Positions 26,649-34,144 are shown, counted from the first letter of the stretch. The stretch: DNA of 34,349 nucleotides from Bacteroidaceae bacterium (GCA_017647225.1 JAGCLA010000044.1:1-34349); one strand, 5' to 3'. Made by a program: numbers and translations. Notes: generated by a model from the sequence alone, not told the origin.

Positions 26649-27577
26649 TGAGTAGGGTAATAGGCATAGGAGAAACGGTATTCGATATACTTTTTAAGAA
26701 TGGTCAGCCGGTAAAGGCTGTGCCGGGAGGCTCTGTATATAACAGCATCATTTCTCTTGGCCGTGTCGGAGCCGAGGCCGCATTCATCAGCGAGGTCGGC
26801 GATGACAGGATAGGCGAAATCATACTCTCACATTTGCGCGACAGCGGTGTCGATGCCTCTTCGGTATGCAGCTTCTCGGGTGGCAAATCGCCTCTTGCAC
26901 TTGCATTCCTCAATGAGAGGAACGATGCCGAATATCTTTTCTATAAGGATTATCCCAACAATCGTCTTGAGGTCGATTTCCCCTCTATAACCAAAGGCGA
27001 TATTGTCCTTTATGGCTCATATTTTGTGCTGAACCCCGTTTTGCGCGAAAAGACAAAGGCTTTTCTTGAATATGCCAAGGAGAGTGGTGCCATACTCTAC
27101 TACGATATAAATTTCCGTAAGAATCATGTTGCCGAGCGTATAAAGCTTGGCGAGGCTCTTATTGAAAACCTTGAATTTGCAGATATAGTACGTGGCTCTG
27201 CCGACGATTTTAACTATCTGTATGAAATGACCGATGCCGACAAGATATATAAGGAGAAGATAAAATTCTACTGTCCGAACTTTATCTTTACGAGTGGCGA
27301 CGGCGATGTACGCCTTTTCACTAAGGATTTTACAGAACGTTTCCCTGTAAAGAAGGTCGATGTTGTAAGCACTGTCGGTGCCGGCGACAACTTCAATGCA
27401 GGAGTGGTATATGGCTTGCTCTCCGCGTCGGCCGAACGCGATATGTTGCCGATGCTCGGCAAAGAACAATGGAACGGAATTGTGTCGTGTGGTCTTGATT
27501 TCAGTGCGCACGCATGCACTCTTATCGAAAACTATGTCGATAAGGAGTGGGCGGTAAATTACAGAAAGGCGAAATAA
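26648..27577 (+). CDS. PfkB family carbohydrate kinase
   Basis: This 309-residue ribokinase-fold enzyme probably phosphorylates a sugar with ATP in the cytoplasm. It starts with VIGIGETVFDILF and PGGSVYNSIISLGRVGA (26-42, the sugar-binding region) and carries the anion-hole and catalytic motif VGAGDNFNAG (243-252, catalytic base D247). Fructokinase-like is the closest impression, but substrate cannot be assigned. Following a LOG hydrolase, which can release ribose 5-phosphate from nucleotides, it could equally act on a nucleoside or ribose; this is inference only. The next gene begins directly at the base after its stop. Confidence 0.88.
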   Translation: MSRVIGIGETVFDILFKNGQPVKAVPGGSVYNSIISLGRVGAEAAFISEVGDDRIGEIILSHLRDSGVDASSVCSFSGGKSPLALAFLNERNDAEYLFYKDYPNNRLEVDFPSITKGDIVLYGSYFVLNPVLREKTKAFLEYAKESGAILYYDINFRKNHVAERIKLGEALIENLEFADIVRGSADDFNYLYEMTDADKIYKEKIKFYCPNFIFTSGDGDVRLFTKDFTERFPVKKVDVVSTVGAGDNFNAGVVYGLLSASAERDMLPMLGKEQWNGIVSCGLDFSAHACTLIENYVDKEWAVNYRKAK

Positions 27578-28000
27578 ATGAAAAGAAGGGCTAAAATATC
27601 ATACATGGTTGTACTCCTGGCAATGATAATGTTCATGGGTACACGTATTGTGCCCCATCATCATTGTGCTACAGCAACGGACTCTTCTGTGCATTTCGGG
27701 TTTGGCGACTGCGATGGCTGTGAACATAGTCATGGCGGCGGACATGACTGCGGGCACAACGATGCTCATTCACATTCGGAAACACCTTGTTTCAGCGATT
27801 CCAAGTTTTTCTTGCGTATATATGACGATGATACATTTATCGTCAAAAAGATATCGGCTTTTCAGCCGGCAATGCTGTTGCCTGAGTCATTGCAGGCTTA
27901 TGCACTAAGTGTTCAGTTGGTCTTATGTTCTGACGACGAAATACCACCGTCAATAGGAATTTTCCCTTTCCGTTCACTCCGTGCTCCCCCTGTCGCTTGA
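27578..28000 (+). CDS. Small histidine-rich exported or membrane-anchored protein
   Basis: This 140-residue protein has an N-terminal hydrophobic segment (about 9-22) followed by PHHHC (26-30) and a His/Cys/Asp/Gly-rich stretch with CDGCEHSHGG, GHDCGHND and HSHSETPC (about 48-71). The rest is not metal-rich and ends FRSLRAPPVA. Small proteins of this kind are found in Bacteroidota next to heavy-metal efflux genes (I recall the name DUF6769, not verified here). The composition suggests binding of zinc, copper, nickel or cobalt in the periplasm. It abuts the kinase gene and precedes the efflux adaptor by 47 bases. Confidence 0.75.
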   Translation: MKRRAKISYMVVLLAMIMFMGTRIVPHHHCATATDSSVHFGFGDCDGCEHSHGGGHDCGHNDAHSHSETPCFSDSKFFLRIYDDDTFIVKKISAFQPAMLLPESLQAYALSVQLVLCSDDEIPPSIGIFPFRSLRAPPVA

Positions 28001-28047
28001 TTTGTGTTCAATCGAGTTTATCAGGGTTCTAATCAATTAATTTTACT

Positions 28048-29598
28048 ATGAAAAAGATATTATATTCAGCAATTCTTATTGCTGTTATGGCATGTGCAGG
28101 ACACAGCCATAAAGAGAGTGCAGAACATCACGAACATGCACATATAAGTTCATTCACTGCATATACCGATAAAATGGAACTTTTTATGCAGCACGAGGGG
28201 CTTGAGAGTGGAAAAAAGGCGTGCATAACACTTTATGCAACAAATCTTGTCGATTTCAAGCCGAGTGATGCTGACAGCGCAACAATTCTTCTTTCCGTTG
28301 GTGGAAAAAGAGTATCGGCAACAGCCAAGGCGGGACATAAGGGTGTTTATCATTTCGACCTTACTCCCGAGAATGACGGACATGGAATGTTGTATCTTGA
28401 CATTGCCGGCGAGCATGCCCATTTCGACATAGAAGTACACCACTCCCACAACGGTGAATGCGCTCACGACCATAGCCATGAAGGCCATGACCATGCGGCT
28501 CATGCGCATGCTCATTCTCATTCACATCAGCCTCACCCGGGGCATGGTGCTGCTACCGATGGCAAACCGGGAGATGTATCATTCAGCAAAGAGCAGAGCT
28601 GGAAAATAGATTTTGCGACAGCCGTTGCCGAAAAAAGCTCTTTCGACGGCGTGGTTAAGGTTGCAGCAAAGGTTGAGGCTCTGCCCGACAATTTCACAAC
28701 CATTGTGGCTACAGCCAACGGCAAAGTCCGGTTCGCAGGAAACATCGTAGAAGGCAAGGCTGTCGGTGTCGATGAGTTGCTGTTCAATCTCGAAGGCGGT
28801 GATGTAACCGACAATGATGCAGCTGTGAAATATGCTGAAGCTGAAAGCGAATACACTCTTTCAAAGGCCGATTATGAACGTAAAAAACAACTTTTTGCCG
28901 ACAAGATAGTTTCGGAACGCGAATATCAGGAGGCCGAAGCCGCATATAACCGTGCCCAGGCGCGTTATGAGAGCATGAAACGCAGTTATGGCGACGGCAA
29001 GGTCTCTCTTCGTTCTCCGCTTGATGGCTATGTGGCATCGTTGCTTGTTGCCAATGGCGATTATGTACAGCCGGGAACTCCGCTTGCAACAATCCAGCGC
29101 AACGGCAATGTGAATATAGTTGCCGAACTGCCTGTGCGTTATGCACCCCAATTGCGCAATGTAAAGAGTGTTAATATAGAAACATTGGCAGGTGAGTCAT
29201 ATTCTCTTGATGATATCAACGGTCACATGCTTGCTGTCGGTAGTTCTGTAAACGAATGTAACATGATACCTGTAACCCTTGCTGCCGATGCCATCGACGG
29301 TGTCTTGCCGGGAAGCATTGTTACATTGTATCTCGCATCGGAAAACAAAGATGCCGAAAATGTCGTTGTGCCACGTTCTGCCATTGTCGAGGAGATGGGC
29401 AACTACTTTGTATTTGTCCAGAACAATCCCGTATCGTTCGAGAAACGCAGTGTGGTGTTGGGCGCAACAGACGGCCTTATGGTCAAGGTACATAGTGGCG
29501 TGAATGCAGGTGAGCGTGTTGTAACAAAAGGTGCTGTGGTGTTGAAACTGTCGCAAGGTGCGGCGGCTCTCGACCCTCATGCAGGTCATGTTCATTAA
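28048..29598 (+). CDS. CusB/CzcB-like efflux RND periplasmic adaptor (His-rich lipoprotein)
   Basis: This 516-residue membrane fusion protein should link the RND pump to an outer-membrane channel. The N-terminus is lipoprotein-like, with a candidate lipobox VMAC (cysteine 16). A beta-domain follows, then a histidine-rich stretch (about 131-167, with HDHSHEGHDHAAHAHAHSHS) and the HlyD-type core: a lipoyl half, a coiled-coil hairpin at about 265-325 (ESEYTLSKADYERKKQL region), the second lipoyl half SLRSPLDGYVASLLVANGDY, and beta-barrel domains. The His tract points to a divalent metal, probably zinc, copper or nickel. It is 12 bases upstream of the pump gene. Confidence 0.9.
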   Translation: MKKILYSAILIAVMACAGHSHKESAEHHEHAHISSFTAYTDKMELFMQHEGLESGKKACITLYATNLVDFKPSDADSATILLSVGGKRVSATAKAGHKGVYHFDLTPENDGHGMLYLDIAGEHAHFDIEVHHSHNGECAHDHSHEGHDHAAHAHAHSHSHQPHPGHGAATDGKPGDVSFSKEQSWKIDFATAVAEKSSFDGVVKVAAKVEALPDNFTTIVATANGKVRFAGNIVEGKAVGVDELLFNLEGGDVTDNDAAVKYAEAESEYTLSKADYERKKQLFADKIVSEREYQEAEAAYNRAQARYESMKRSYGDGKVSLRSPLDGYVASLLVANGDYVQPGTPLATIQRNGNVNIVAELPVRYAPQLRNVKSVNIETLAGESYSLDDINGHMLAVGSSVNECNMIPVTLAADAIDGVLPGSIVTLYLASENKDAENVVVPRSAIVEEMGNYFVFVQNNPVSFEKRSVVLGATDGLMVKVHSGVNAGERVVTKGAVVLKLSQGAAALDPHAGHVH

Positions 29599-29610
29599 AA
29601 GACTACCGCT

Positions 29611-32600
29611 ATGCTTAACAAAATAATTAAGTTCTCTTTGAACAACAGGTTGCTGGTATTGCTTGCGGTGGTGCTGGTGACGGTAGGCGGTATATATTCG
29701 GCAAAGAAAATCGAGGTCGATGTGTTCCCCGACCTGACCATGCCTACTGTGGTGATTCTTACCGATGCATCGAATATGGCTCCCGAAGAGGTGGAGCGTC
29801 TTGTTACATTCCCCATTGAAACGGCTGTGAACGGAGCGACCAATGTACGAAGGGTGCGTTCTTCGTCATCGCAGGGTTTCTCTTTCGTGTGGGTTGAATT
29901 TGATTGGGGCATGGATATCTACCGCGCCCGTCAGGTCATAAGCGAAAAGATGAGTCTGTTGTCGGGGCAGTTGCCTACCGGCATTACCCCTATGCTCGCT
30001 CCGCAGTCGAGTGTAATGGGAGAAATCATGTTCATCGGCATGCAGGCCGACAGCACATCGATGATGGAGCTGCGAACACTTGCCGAATGGATAATAAAGC
30101 CAGCAATCCTTGCAACAGGCGGCGTGTCCAATGTAACGATAATAGGTGGTGACTATAAGCAATATCAGGTTCTTGCCGACCCTGTACGAATGGAGATGTA
30201 CGGTGTTACAATGAGCGAACTTGAGAGTGCGGCGGAATCCATGAGTGTAAACATCGGTGCAGGTGTCATTCGTGACTTCGGTAATGAATACAACCTGCGT
30301 GGTATGGGACGTAGCAACGACGTAGCTGAACTTGGAAGTACGGTTGTGAAGAGCGACGGCGGAACAGTTGTGCGTGTTGCCGACGTTGCCGACGTTGTCA
30401 TAGCTCCGGCCGTAAAACAGGGATATGCTTCGCAGAACGGTACTCCGTCCGTCATTCTTTCGATATCAAAGCAACCGGGTATAAACACTCTGAGCGTTAC
30501 GCAGAACATAGAGCGCAACATCGAAAGCATTGCAAAATCATTGCCTGCCGATGTTGTCCTCGATACAAAAATTTTCCGTCAGGCCGACTATATACAGGCA
30601 TCGGTGAATAATGTAGGAAGTTCTCTTGTCGAAGGTGCGGTTTGTGTGATTCTTGTATTGTTCCTTTTCCTCACAAGCATACGTTCAACGGTCATCTCGC
30701 TGCTGGCCATTCCTTTGTCGTTGTTGGGTACGGTAATTGTATTGTATCTGTTGGGAATGGATATAAATACCATGACTTTAGGTGGTATGTGCATTGCCAT
30801 AGGCTCACTTGTCGATGATGCCATAATCGACGTTGAAAACGTATATAAACGCTTGCGCGAGAACCATGCCTTGCCAAAAGAGGAGCGTAAATCGACACTT
30901 AACATAGTCTTTGAAGCTTCGTCCGAAATACGTGCATCGATAATACATGCCACCCTTATAATAATGGTTACATTTACTCCGTTGTTCTTCTTGAGTGGCC
31001 TTGAAGGACGTATGCTCAAGCCGTTGGGCATTGCCTATCTCATAGCTCTTGTAATGTCGCTTGTCGTGGCAATGACCGTTACACCGCTGTTGTGTAAGAT
31101 GATGCTTTCAAGCGATAAATACCTGACAAAGAACGAAAAGAAAAATTGGGTTGACAAATGGTTGCTCGACAAGTACAGCACAGCATTGCAGTGGGTGCTT
31201 GCTCACGCGAAACTTATTGTAGGCGCCGTTGTATCTCTTTTTGTCGTTTGTCTTTTCCTCTTCTCCGGCATGGGACGCAGTTTCTTGCCTGAATTCAACG
31301 AGAAAGCTCTAACAATCTCTGCGGTGTCGCGCCCGGGAGTGTCGCTCGAAGAGAGCAATAAACTTGGTGCAGCGATAGAGAAGGAACTGTTGCAGATTCC
31401 GGAGGTGGAGAGTACAGCACGACGTACAGGCCGTGGCGAGCTTGACGAGCACTCACAAACTTCCAACGGTGCCGAGATTGATGTCAATTTCACCCTTTCA
31501 GGCCGTAGTAAAGCCGAATTCCTTACAGAGGTACGTGCGCGTCTTGCCACTATCCCCGGTGTGGTAACATCGGTAGGACAACCGCTTGAGCACCGTATCG
31601 ACCACATGGTGTCGGGAACACAGGCCGACCTTGCCATAAAAGTGTTTGGTCCTGACCTCAGCACTCTGTTCCGTAAGGGTACAGAGATAAAAGAGGCATT
31701 GAAGGCATTCCCCGAAGTGGTTGACGTCAATGTGGAACAACAGGTTGAGACACCACAGTTGCAGATACGTGCCGACAGGGAGAAACTCGCATATTACGGT
31801 ATAACAATGAGCGAATTCAACAGCTTCATCGAATCGTCATTCCCCGGTAAAAGAGTGGGTAGCGTATATGAGAACGAACGTAGCTTTGACCTTATAATAC
31901 GTTTGAACAAGGATTACACCGAAAGCGTTGACGGCGTTAAACGTGCGCTCATAGACACTCCGAACGGAAAGGTGGCCCTCGACGATGTGGCATCTATCGT
32001 TTCTGTCGGTGGCCCAGGAAGTATCAGTCGTGAGAATGTGCAGCGCAAGGTCGTTGTTTCGGCAAATATAGCAAGCGGCGATGTTGCCGGTGTCGTGGAA
32101 CGTGTGGCAGAGCATCTTGAGAAGACATTGTCGCTCGACGAAGGCTATCGCCTTGAATATGGCGGGCAGTTCGAGAGTGCAGAATCGGCATCGAGAATAC
32201 TATGGTTGACAACGGCGTTGGCCATACTGGTTGTTTTTGTGCTGTTATATAGCGAATTCAAGAGCGCGTCGTTGTCGGCTGTCGTGTTGCTTAATCTGCC
32301 GTTGGCATTGATAGGCGGCATCCTTGCCACATATTTTACATCGGCGGTAATGAGTATCCCTGCAATCATAGGACTCATAACACTGTTCGGTATCGCAACA
32401 CGTAACGGTATATTGCTCGTGTCGCGTTATCAGCACCTGCGTGCCGATGGCATGCCGCTTGACAAAGCTGTTGTCGCAGGCTCTGTTGACCGCCTGACAC
32501 CAATTCTCATGACAGCCTTTACATCGGCATTGGCCCTTGTACCAATGATAATGAACGGCTCAGCATCGGGTAATGAGATACAGAGCCCAATGGCTGTTGT

Positions 32601-32694
32601 AGTGCTTGGTGGTTTGCTCTCTTCGACTCTGCTGAACATATTTATTATTCCGATAGTATATCGTTGGCTGGCTTGTAGAAAAGTAAGAGGGTGA
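29611..32694 (+). CDS. HME-type RND metal efflux pump (CusA/CzcA family)
   Basis: This 1027-residue inner-membrane proton-driven pump has the RND layout: one N-terminal helix (12-29), a large periplasmic loop, six helices in the middle, a second periplasmic loop and a C-terminal helix bundle. Family motifs are VDVFPDLTMPTV (porter start) and GSLVDDAIIDVENVYKRL in helix 4, with acidic residues D402, D403, D407 and E409 in the proton-relay position. That motif places it in the HME group with CusA and CzcA. I could not identify the CusA methionine triad from the sequence, so the metal is left open. No TolC/CusC gene is in the window, so the channel must be encoded elsewhere. Confidence 0.92.
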   Translation: MLNKIIKFSLNNRLLVLLAVVLVTVGGIYSAKKIEVDVFPDLTMPTVVILTDASNMAPEEVERLVTFPIETAVNGATNVRRVRSSSSQGFSFVWVEFDWGMDIYRARQVISEKMSLLSGQLPTGITPMLAPQSSVMGEIMFIGMQADSTSMMELRTLAEWIIKPAILATGGVSNVTIIGGDYKQYQVLADPVRMEMYGVTMSELESAAESMSVNIGAGVIRDFGNEYNLRGMGRSNDVAELGSTVVKSDGGTVVRVADVADVVIAPAVKQGYASQNGTPSVILSISKQPGINTLSVTQNIERNIESIAKSLPADVVLDTKIFRQADYIQASVNNVGSSLVEGAVCVILVLFLFLTSIRSTVISLLAIPLSLLGTVIVLYLLGMDINTMTLGGMCIAIGSLVDDAIIDVENVYKRLRENHALPKEERKSTLNIVFEASSEIRASIIHATLIIMVTFTPLFFLSGLEGRMLKPLGIAYLIALVMSLVVAMTVTPLLCKMMLSSDKYLTKNEKKNWVDKWLLDKYSTALQWVLAHAKLIVGAVVSLFVVCLFLFSGMGRSFLPEFNEKALTISAVSRPGVSLEESNKLGAAIEKELLQIPEVESTARRTGRGELDEHSQTSNGAEIDVNFTLSGRSKAEFLTEVRARLATIPGVVTSVGQPLEHRIDHMVSGTQADLAIKVFGPDLSTLFRKGTEIKEALKAFPEVVDVNVEQQVETPQLQIRADREKLAYYGITMSEFNSFIESSFPGKRVGSVYENERSFDLIIRLNKDYTESVDGVKRALIDTPNGKVALDDVASIVSVGGPGSISRENVQRKVVVSANIASGDVAGVVERVAEHLEKTLSLDEGYRLEYGGQFESAESASRILWLTTALAILVVFVLLYSEFKSASLSAVVLLNLPLALIGGILATYFTSAVMSIPAIIGLITLFGIATRNGILLVSRYQHLRADGMPLDKAVVAGSVDRLTPILMTAFTSALALVPMIMNGSASGNEIQSPMAVVVLGGLLSSTLLNIFIIPIVYRWLACRKVRG

Positions 32695-32710
32695 GTTTAG
32701 AGTTTATTGT

Positions 32711-32753
32711 CCACCTATTAAGGGGATAGCAATGCCTTAAGCATTGCAGGTGG
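32711..32753 (+). terminator. Two-part hairpin just after the RND pump gene
   Basis: An inner stem GCAATGC/GCATTGC (32729-32735 with 32741-32747, loop CTTAA) sits directly on an outer stem CCACCT/AGGTGG (32711-32716 with 32748-32753), with a 12-base bulge on the 5' side. It starts 16 bases after the pump stop. The tail on the plus strand is TAAAAAA rather than a T-run, so it may be an RNA 3'-end stabiliser or weak terminator, or may act on the other strand, where it is preceded by T's. Confidence 0.4.
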
Positions 32754-32807
32754 TAAAAAATGATGAACGTTAATCGAAGTTCTTAACCTTTAGACTTTTT
32801 CGTTTAT

Positions 32808-32815
32808 TATTTTTG
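32808..32815 (+). promoter_or_regulatory. Promoter-like -7 box inside the left arm
   Basis: TATTTTTG matches TAnnTTTG and would start a transcript near 32821, running into the element. No -33 element is visible and the box is not kept in the right arm, so this is weak. Confidence 0.25.
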
Positions 32816-32829
32816 TAGTCTTTCTCTCT

Positions 32830-32854
32830 TTACTTTTCATTGTGTGAAAAGTAA
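32830..32854. repeat. Arm hairpin, left copy
   Basis: TTACTTTTCA (32830-32839) pairs perfectly with TGAAAAGTAA (32845-32854) around the loop TTGTG. The mirrored copy at 33386-33410 has the same geometry, with compensating changes at three base pairs. Confidence 0.7.
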
Positions 32855-32898
32855 CAAAAGCACCCGGCACGCGTAAAAAATAGTCGCTCTGTTCTTCT

Positions 32899-32932
32899 GT
32901 TCGTGCCACCAATGGTGAGCACTCAGCCGAAC
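32899..32932. repeat. Interrupted hairpin inside the element
   Basis: GTTCG (32899-32903) and CGAAC (32928-32932) enclose CACC (32907-32910) and GGTG (32914-32917) around AAT. The stem is interrupted by small internal loops. Confidence 0.4.
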
Positions 32933-32957
32933 TTCGCTTGCCATTCAAAGCTTTCTC

Positions 32958-33056
32958 ATGTTTTTGGGGTGCTCCGAAACTCGCGTAGTGTGGCTATATA
33001 AGAAAAATTATACCCACACTACGCTCAAACATTCTCACACAATGGCCCAAAAACAT
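32958..33056. repeat. Two-tier inverted repeat inside the element
   Basis: The outer arms ATGTTTTTGGG (32958-32968) and CCCAAAAACAT (33046-33056) are perfectly complementary over 11 bp. Within them GCGTAGTGTGG (32983-32993) and CCACACTACGC (33014-33024) form a second perfect 11-bp stem, with an AT-rich 20-base loop that can extend the stem by a further TATA pairing. Confidence 0.65.
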
Positions 33057-33158
33057 TTGGCTTTTCACTCTATTTTTATCGGTGCCGTATTATTAACAAT
33101 ACTCATGCTATGATAACGTACTATGCTTTCCGCTTACTAAAGTAATTCCCTGAAAAAA

Positions 33159-33376
33159 CCGGCACTGTAAGTGAGAGAGTGAGTGTTAGTTCCAATAGAG
33201 GAATAGAATGGGGATTGTCTGAGCGTGTGTGCCATGCGATGCTGTTATTGCGTGAAGCGAGTTGCCCCATTCCCTCTATTGGAACGTCAAGACACGAACG
33301 GCGAGTTTGCGACGGCCGAGCGATGTGCTTGCACTCACGAGCAAAAGGAGCAAACGAATTAAGCGCCCTGTGCCGG
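33159..33376. repeat. Nested inverted repeats inside the element
   Basis: Three concentric pairs are present: CCGGCAC (33159-33165) with GTGCCGG (33370-33376); GTGAGTG (33179-33185) with CACTCAC (33332-33338); and GTTCCAATAGAGG plus AATGGGG (33189-33213) with CCCCATT plus CCTCTATTGGAAC (33265-33285). The innermost pair matches over 20 bp with a 4-base length difference between the arms. The loop at 33214-33264 shows no gene. Confidence 0.6.
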
Positions 33377-33384
33377 GCGTTTTT
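33363..33384 (+). terminator. Intrinsic-terminator-like hairpin in the right arm
   Basis: CGCCC (33364-33368) pairs with GGGCG (33375-33379) around TGTGCC and is followed by TTTTT (33380-33384). No annotated gene ends here, so it may end a transcript from within the element. Its right strand shares bases 33375-33376 with the long-range pair CCGGCAC/GTGCCGG, so the two folds exclude each other. Confidence 0.5.
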
Positions 33385-33385
33385 G

Positions 33386-33410
33386 TAACTTTTTGTGCGT
33401 CAAAAAGTTA
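33386..33410. repeat. Arm hairpin, right copy
   Basis: TAACTTTTTG (33386-33395) pairs perfectly with CAAAAAGTTA (33401-33410) around TGCGT. It mirrors the left copy at 32830-32854. Confidence 0.7.
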
Positions 33411-33475
33411 GTAAAGAAAGATTAAAAACAGGATAAACAGCCAAAGTGTAAAGGTTAAAAACTGCAGTAGAATAA

Positions 33476-33545
33476 CGATTAGCGTGGAACGTGGAACGTT
33501 AATCGTTAAACGTTCCTCGTTAAACGTTCCACGTTCCTCGTTAAA
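33476..33545. repeat. Tandem array of ten 7-bp CGNNNNN units
   Basis: Ten contiguous heptamers are read on the plus strand: cgattag, cgtggaa (twice), cgttaat, cgttaaa, cgttcct, cgttaaa, cgttcca, cgttcct, cgttaaa. CG is invariant and the last five bases vary among a few variants, giving a higher-order repeat of 14 bases (cgttcct-cgttaaa). The last unit contains the stop codon (TTA on plus) of the phosphopantetheinyl transferase gene. There are no spacers, so it is not a CRISPR. Confidence 0.85.
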
Positions 33546-34137
33546 CTCTACAATACGATAGAAGAATATCTCCAAGAGAGAGAATGAAACATTTTGCTGT
33601 AGAGCCGTCGGGGTAGGTTATTGAATAGGCTATGTCGTTCTTGACGGCGCGGATATCTTTTAATGTGGCTGCTTTTTCAGGTGCATACTTGAAGGCAGCC
33701 TCTTTTATTATCCATAGGTTAAGTGCCTCTTCGGCTGTTATATTGTCAAGCTCTTGCTGTTGCAGGAAACCACCGGCTACGCCTTGGGCATTGCGTCCTT
33801 TGTGCTCAATGTCAATACCTATAGGGCTTTCTGATATTGCAATGGCAACAAAATCGCGTGTGTGGCTTATGCTTATATATCTCTTCTCAAGATATGGCTG
33901 ACCGTTGGTATGGTAAAAGATTGTATCCCCTTTGTATGGTGTCTGCAGTAGCAGGGCGCGTGTGGCAAGCCATTCGCGTTGCCTTGTTACCGACTTGAAC
34001 TTTGCTTGCGCCTCGGTAAGCAACATGCTGTTGTCGTCGATAAGTCTTGATAACTCATCGCAATCCTCTTCGATATGCCAGAAGTAGAATTCTGTATCAC
34101 GAATTTTATCTATGTCCTTAAAACAAACCTGTGGCAT
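33541..34137 (-). CDS. 4'-phosphopantetheinyl transferase family protein
   Basis: Enzymes of this superfamily move the phosphopantetheine arm of CoA to a serine of an acyl or peptidyl carrier protein. The 198-residue length and single chain fit the Sfp/AcpT-like rather than the short AcpS type. Family motifs are SISHTRDFVAIAIS (89-102), GIDIEH with metal-binding D109 and E111, and LWIIKEAAFKYAP with W142, K145 and E146. It has its own near-leaderless promoter. Its last codons and stop lie in the heptamer array. No carrier protein or synthase gene is nearby, so the partner is unknown. Confidence 0.88.
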   Translation of the reverse strand: MPQVCFKDIDKIRDTEFYFWHIEEDCDELSRLIDDNSMLLTEAQAKFKSVTRQREWLATRALLLQTPYKGDTIFYHTNGQPYLEKRYISISHTRDFVAIAISESPIGIDIEHKGRNAQGVAGGFLQQQELDNITAEEALNLWIIKEAAFKYAPEKAATLKDIRAVKNDIAYSITYPDGSTAKCFILSLGDILLSYCRV

Positions 34138-34144
34138 GGCTGTA

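Larger units (their letters stand above)
32767..33485. repeat. Gene-free element with long imperfect inverted terminal arms (MITE-like)
   Basis: The gap between the pump and the next gene holds no credible CDS. Its left part (32767-32870) and the reverse complement of its right part (33370-33485) align over about 105 bases with a few gaps. Shared blocks in order are ACGYTAATCG, TTAACCTTTA, GTTTAT, CTTTCT, TTACT, AAAAGT, ACAAAA and CCCGGCAC. Weaker similarity, mostly transitions, continues inwards for roughly 50 bases. The inside is dense with smaller hairpins. This could be a MITE, or two old copies of a Bacteroidales interspersed repeat in opposite orientation. There is no transposase and no clean target-site duplication. 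Confidence 0.65.

Noticed and set aside
32838-33044. 10-bp inverted match CATTGTGTGA/TCACACAATG within the element
   Set aside because: It would compete with the much better local hairpins, so I treat it as secondary and do not list it as a feature.
33179-33388. A 69-codon open frame inside the inverted-repeat element
   Set aside because: It runs through the nested hairpins and the terminator-like stem, has a biased Cys/Arg/Ser composition with no recognisable fold, and its possible start lies within a repeat arm. Better explained as a by-product of the repeat.
33476-33545. CRISPR array
   Set aside because: Units are 7 bases and contiguous with no spacers, and no cas genes are present.
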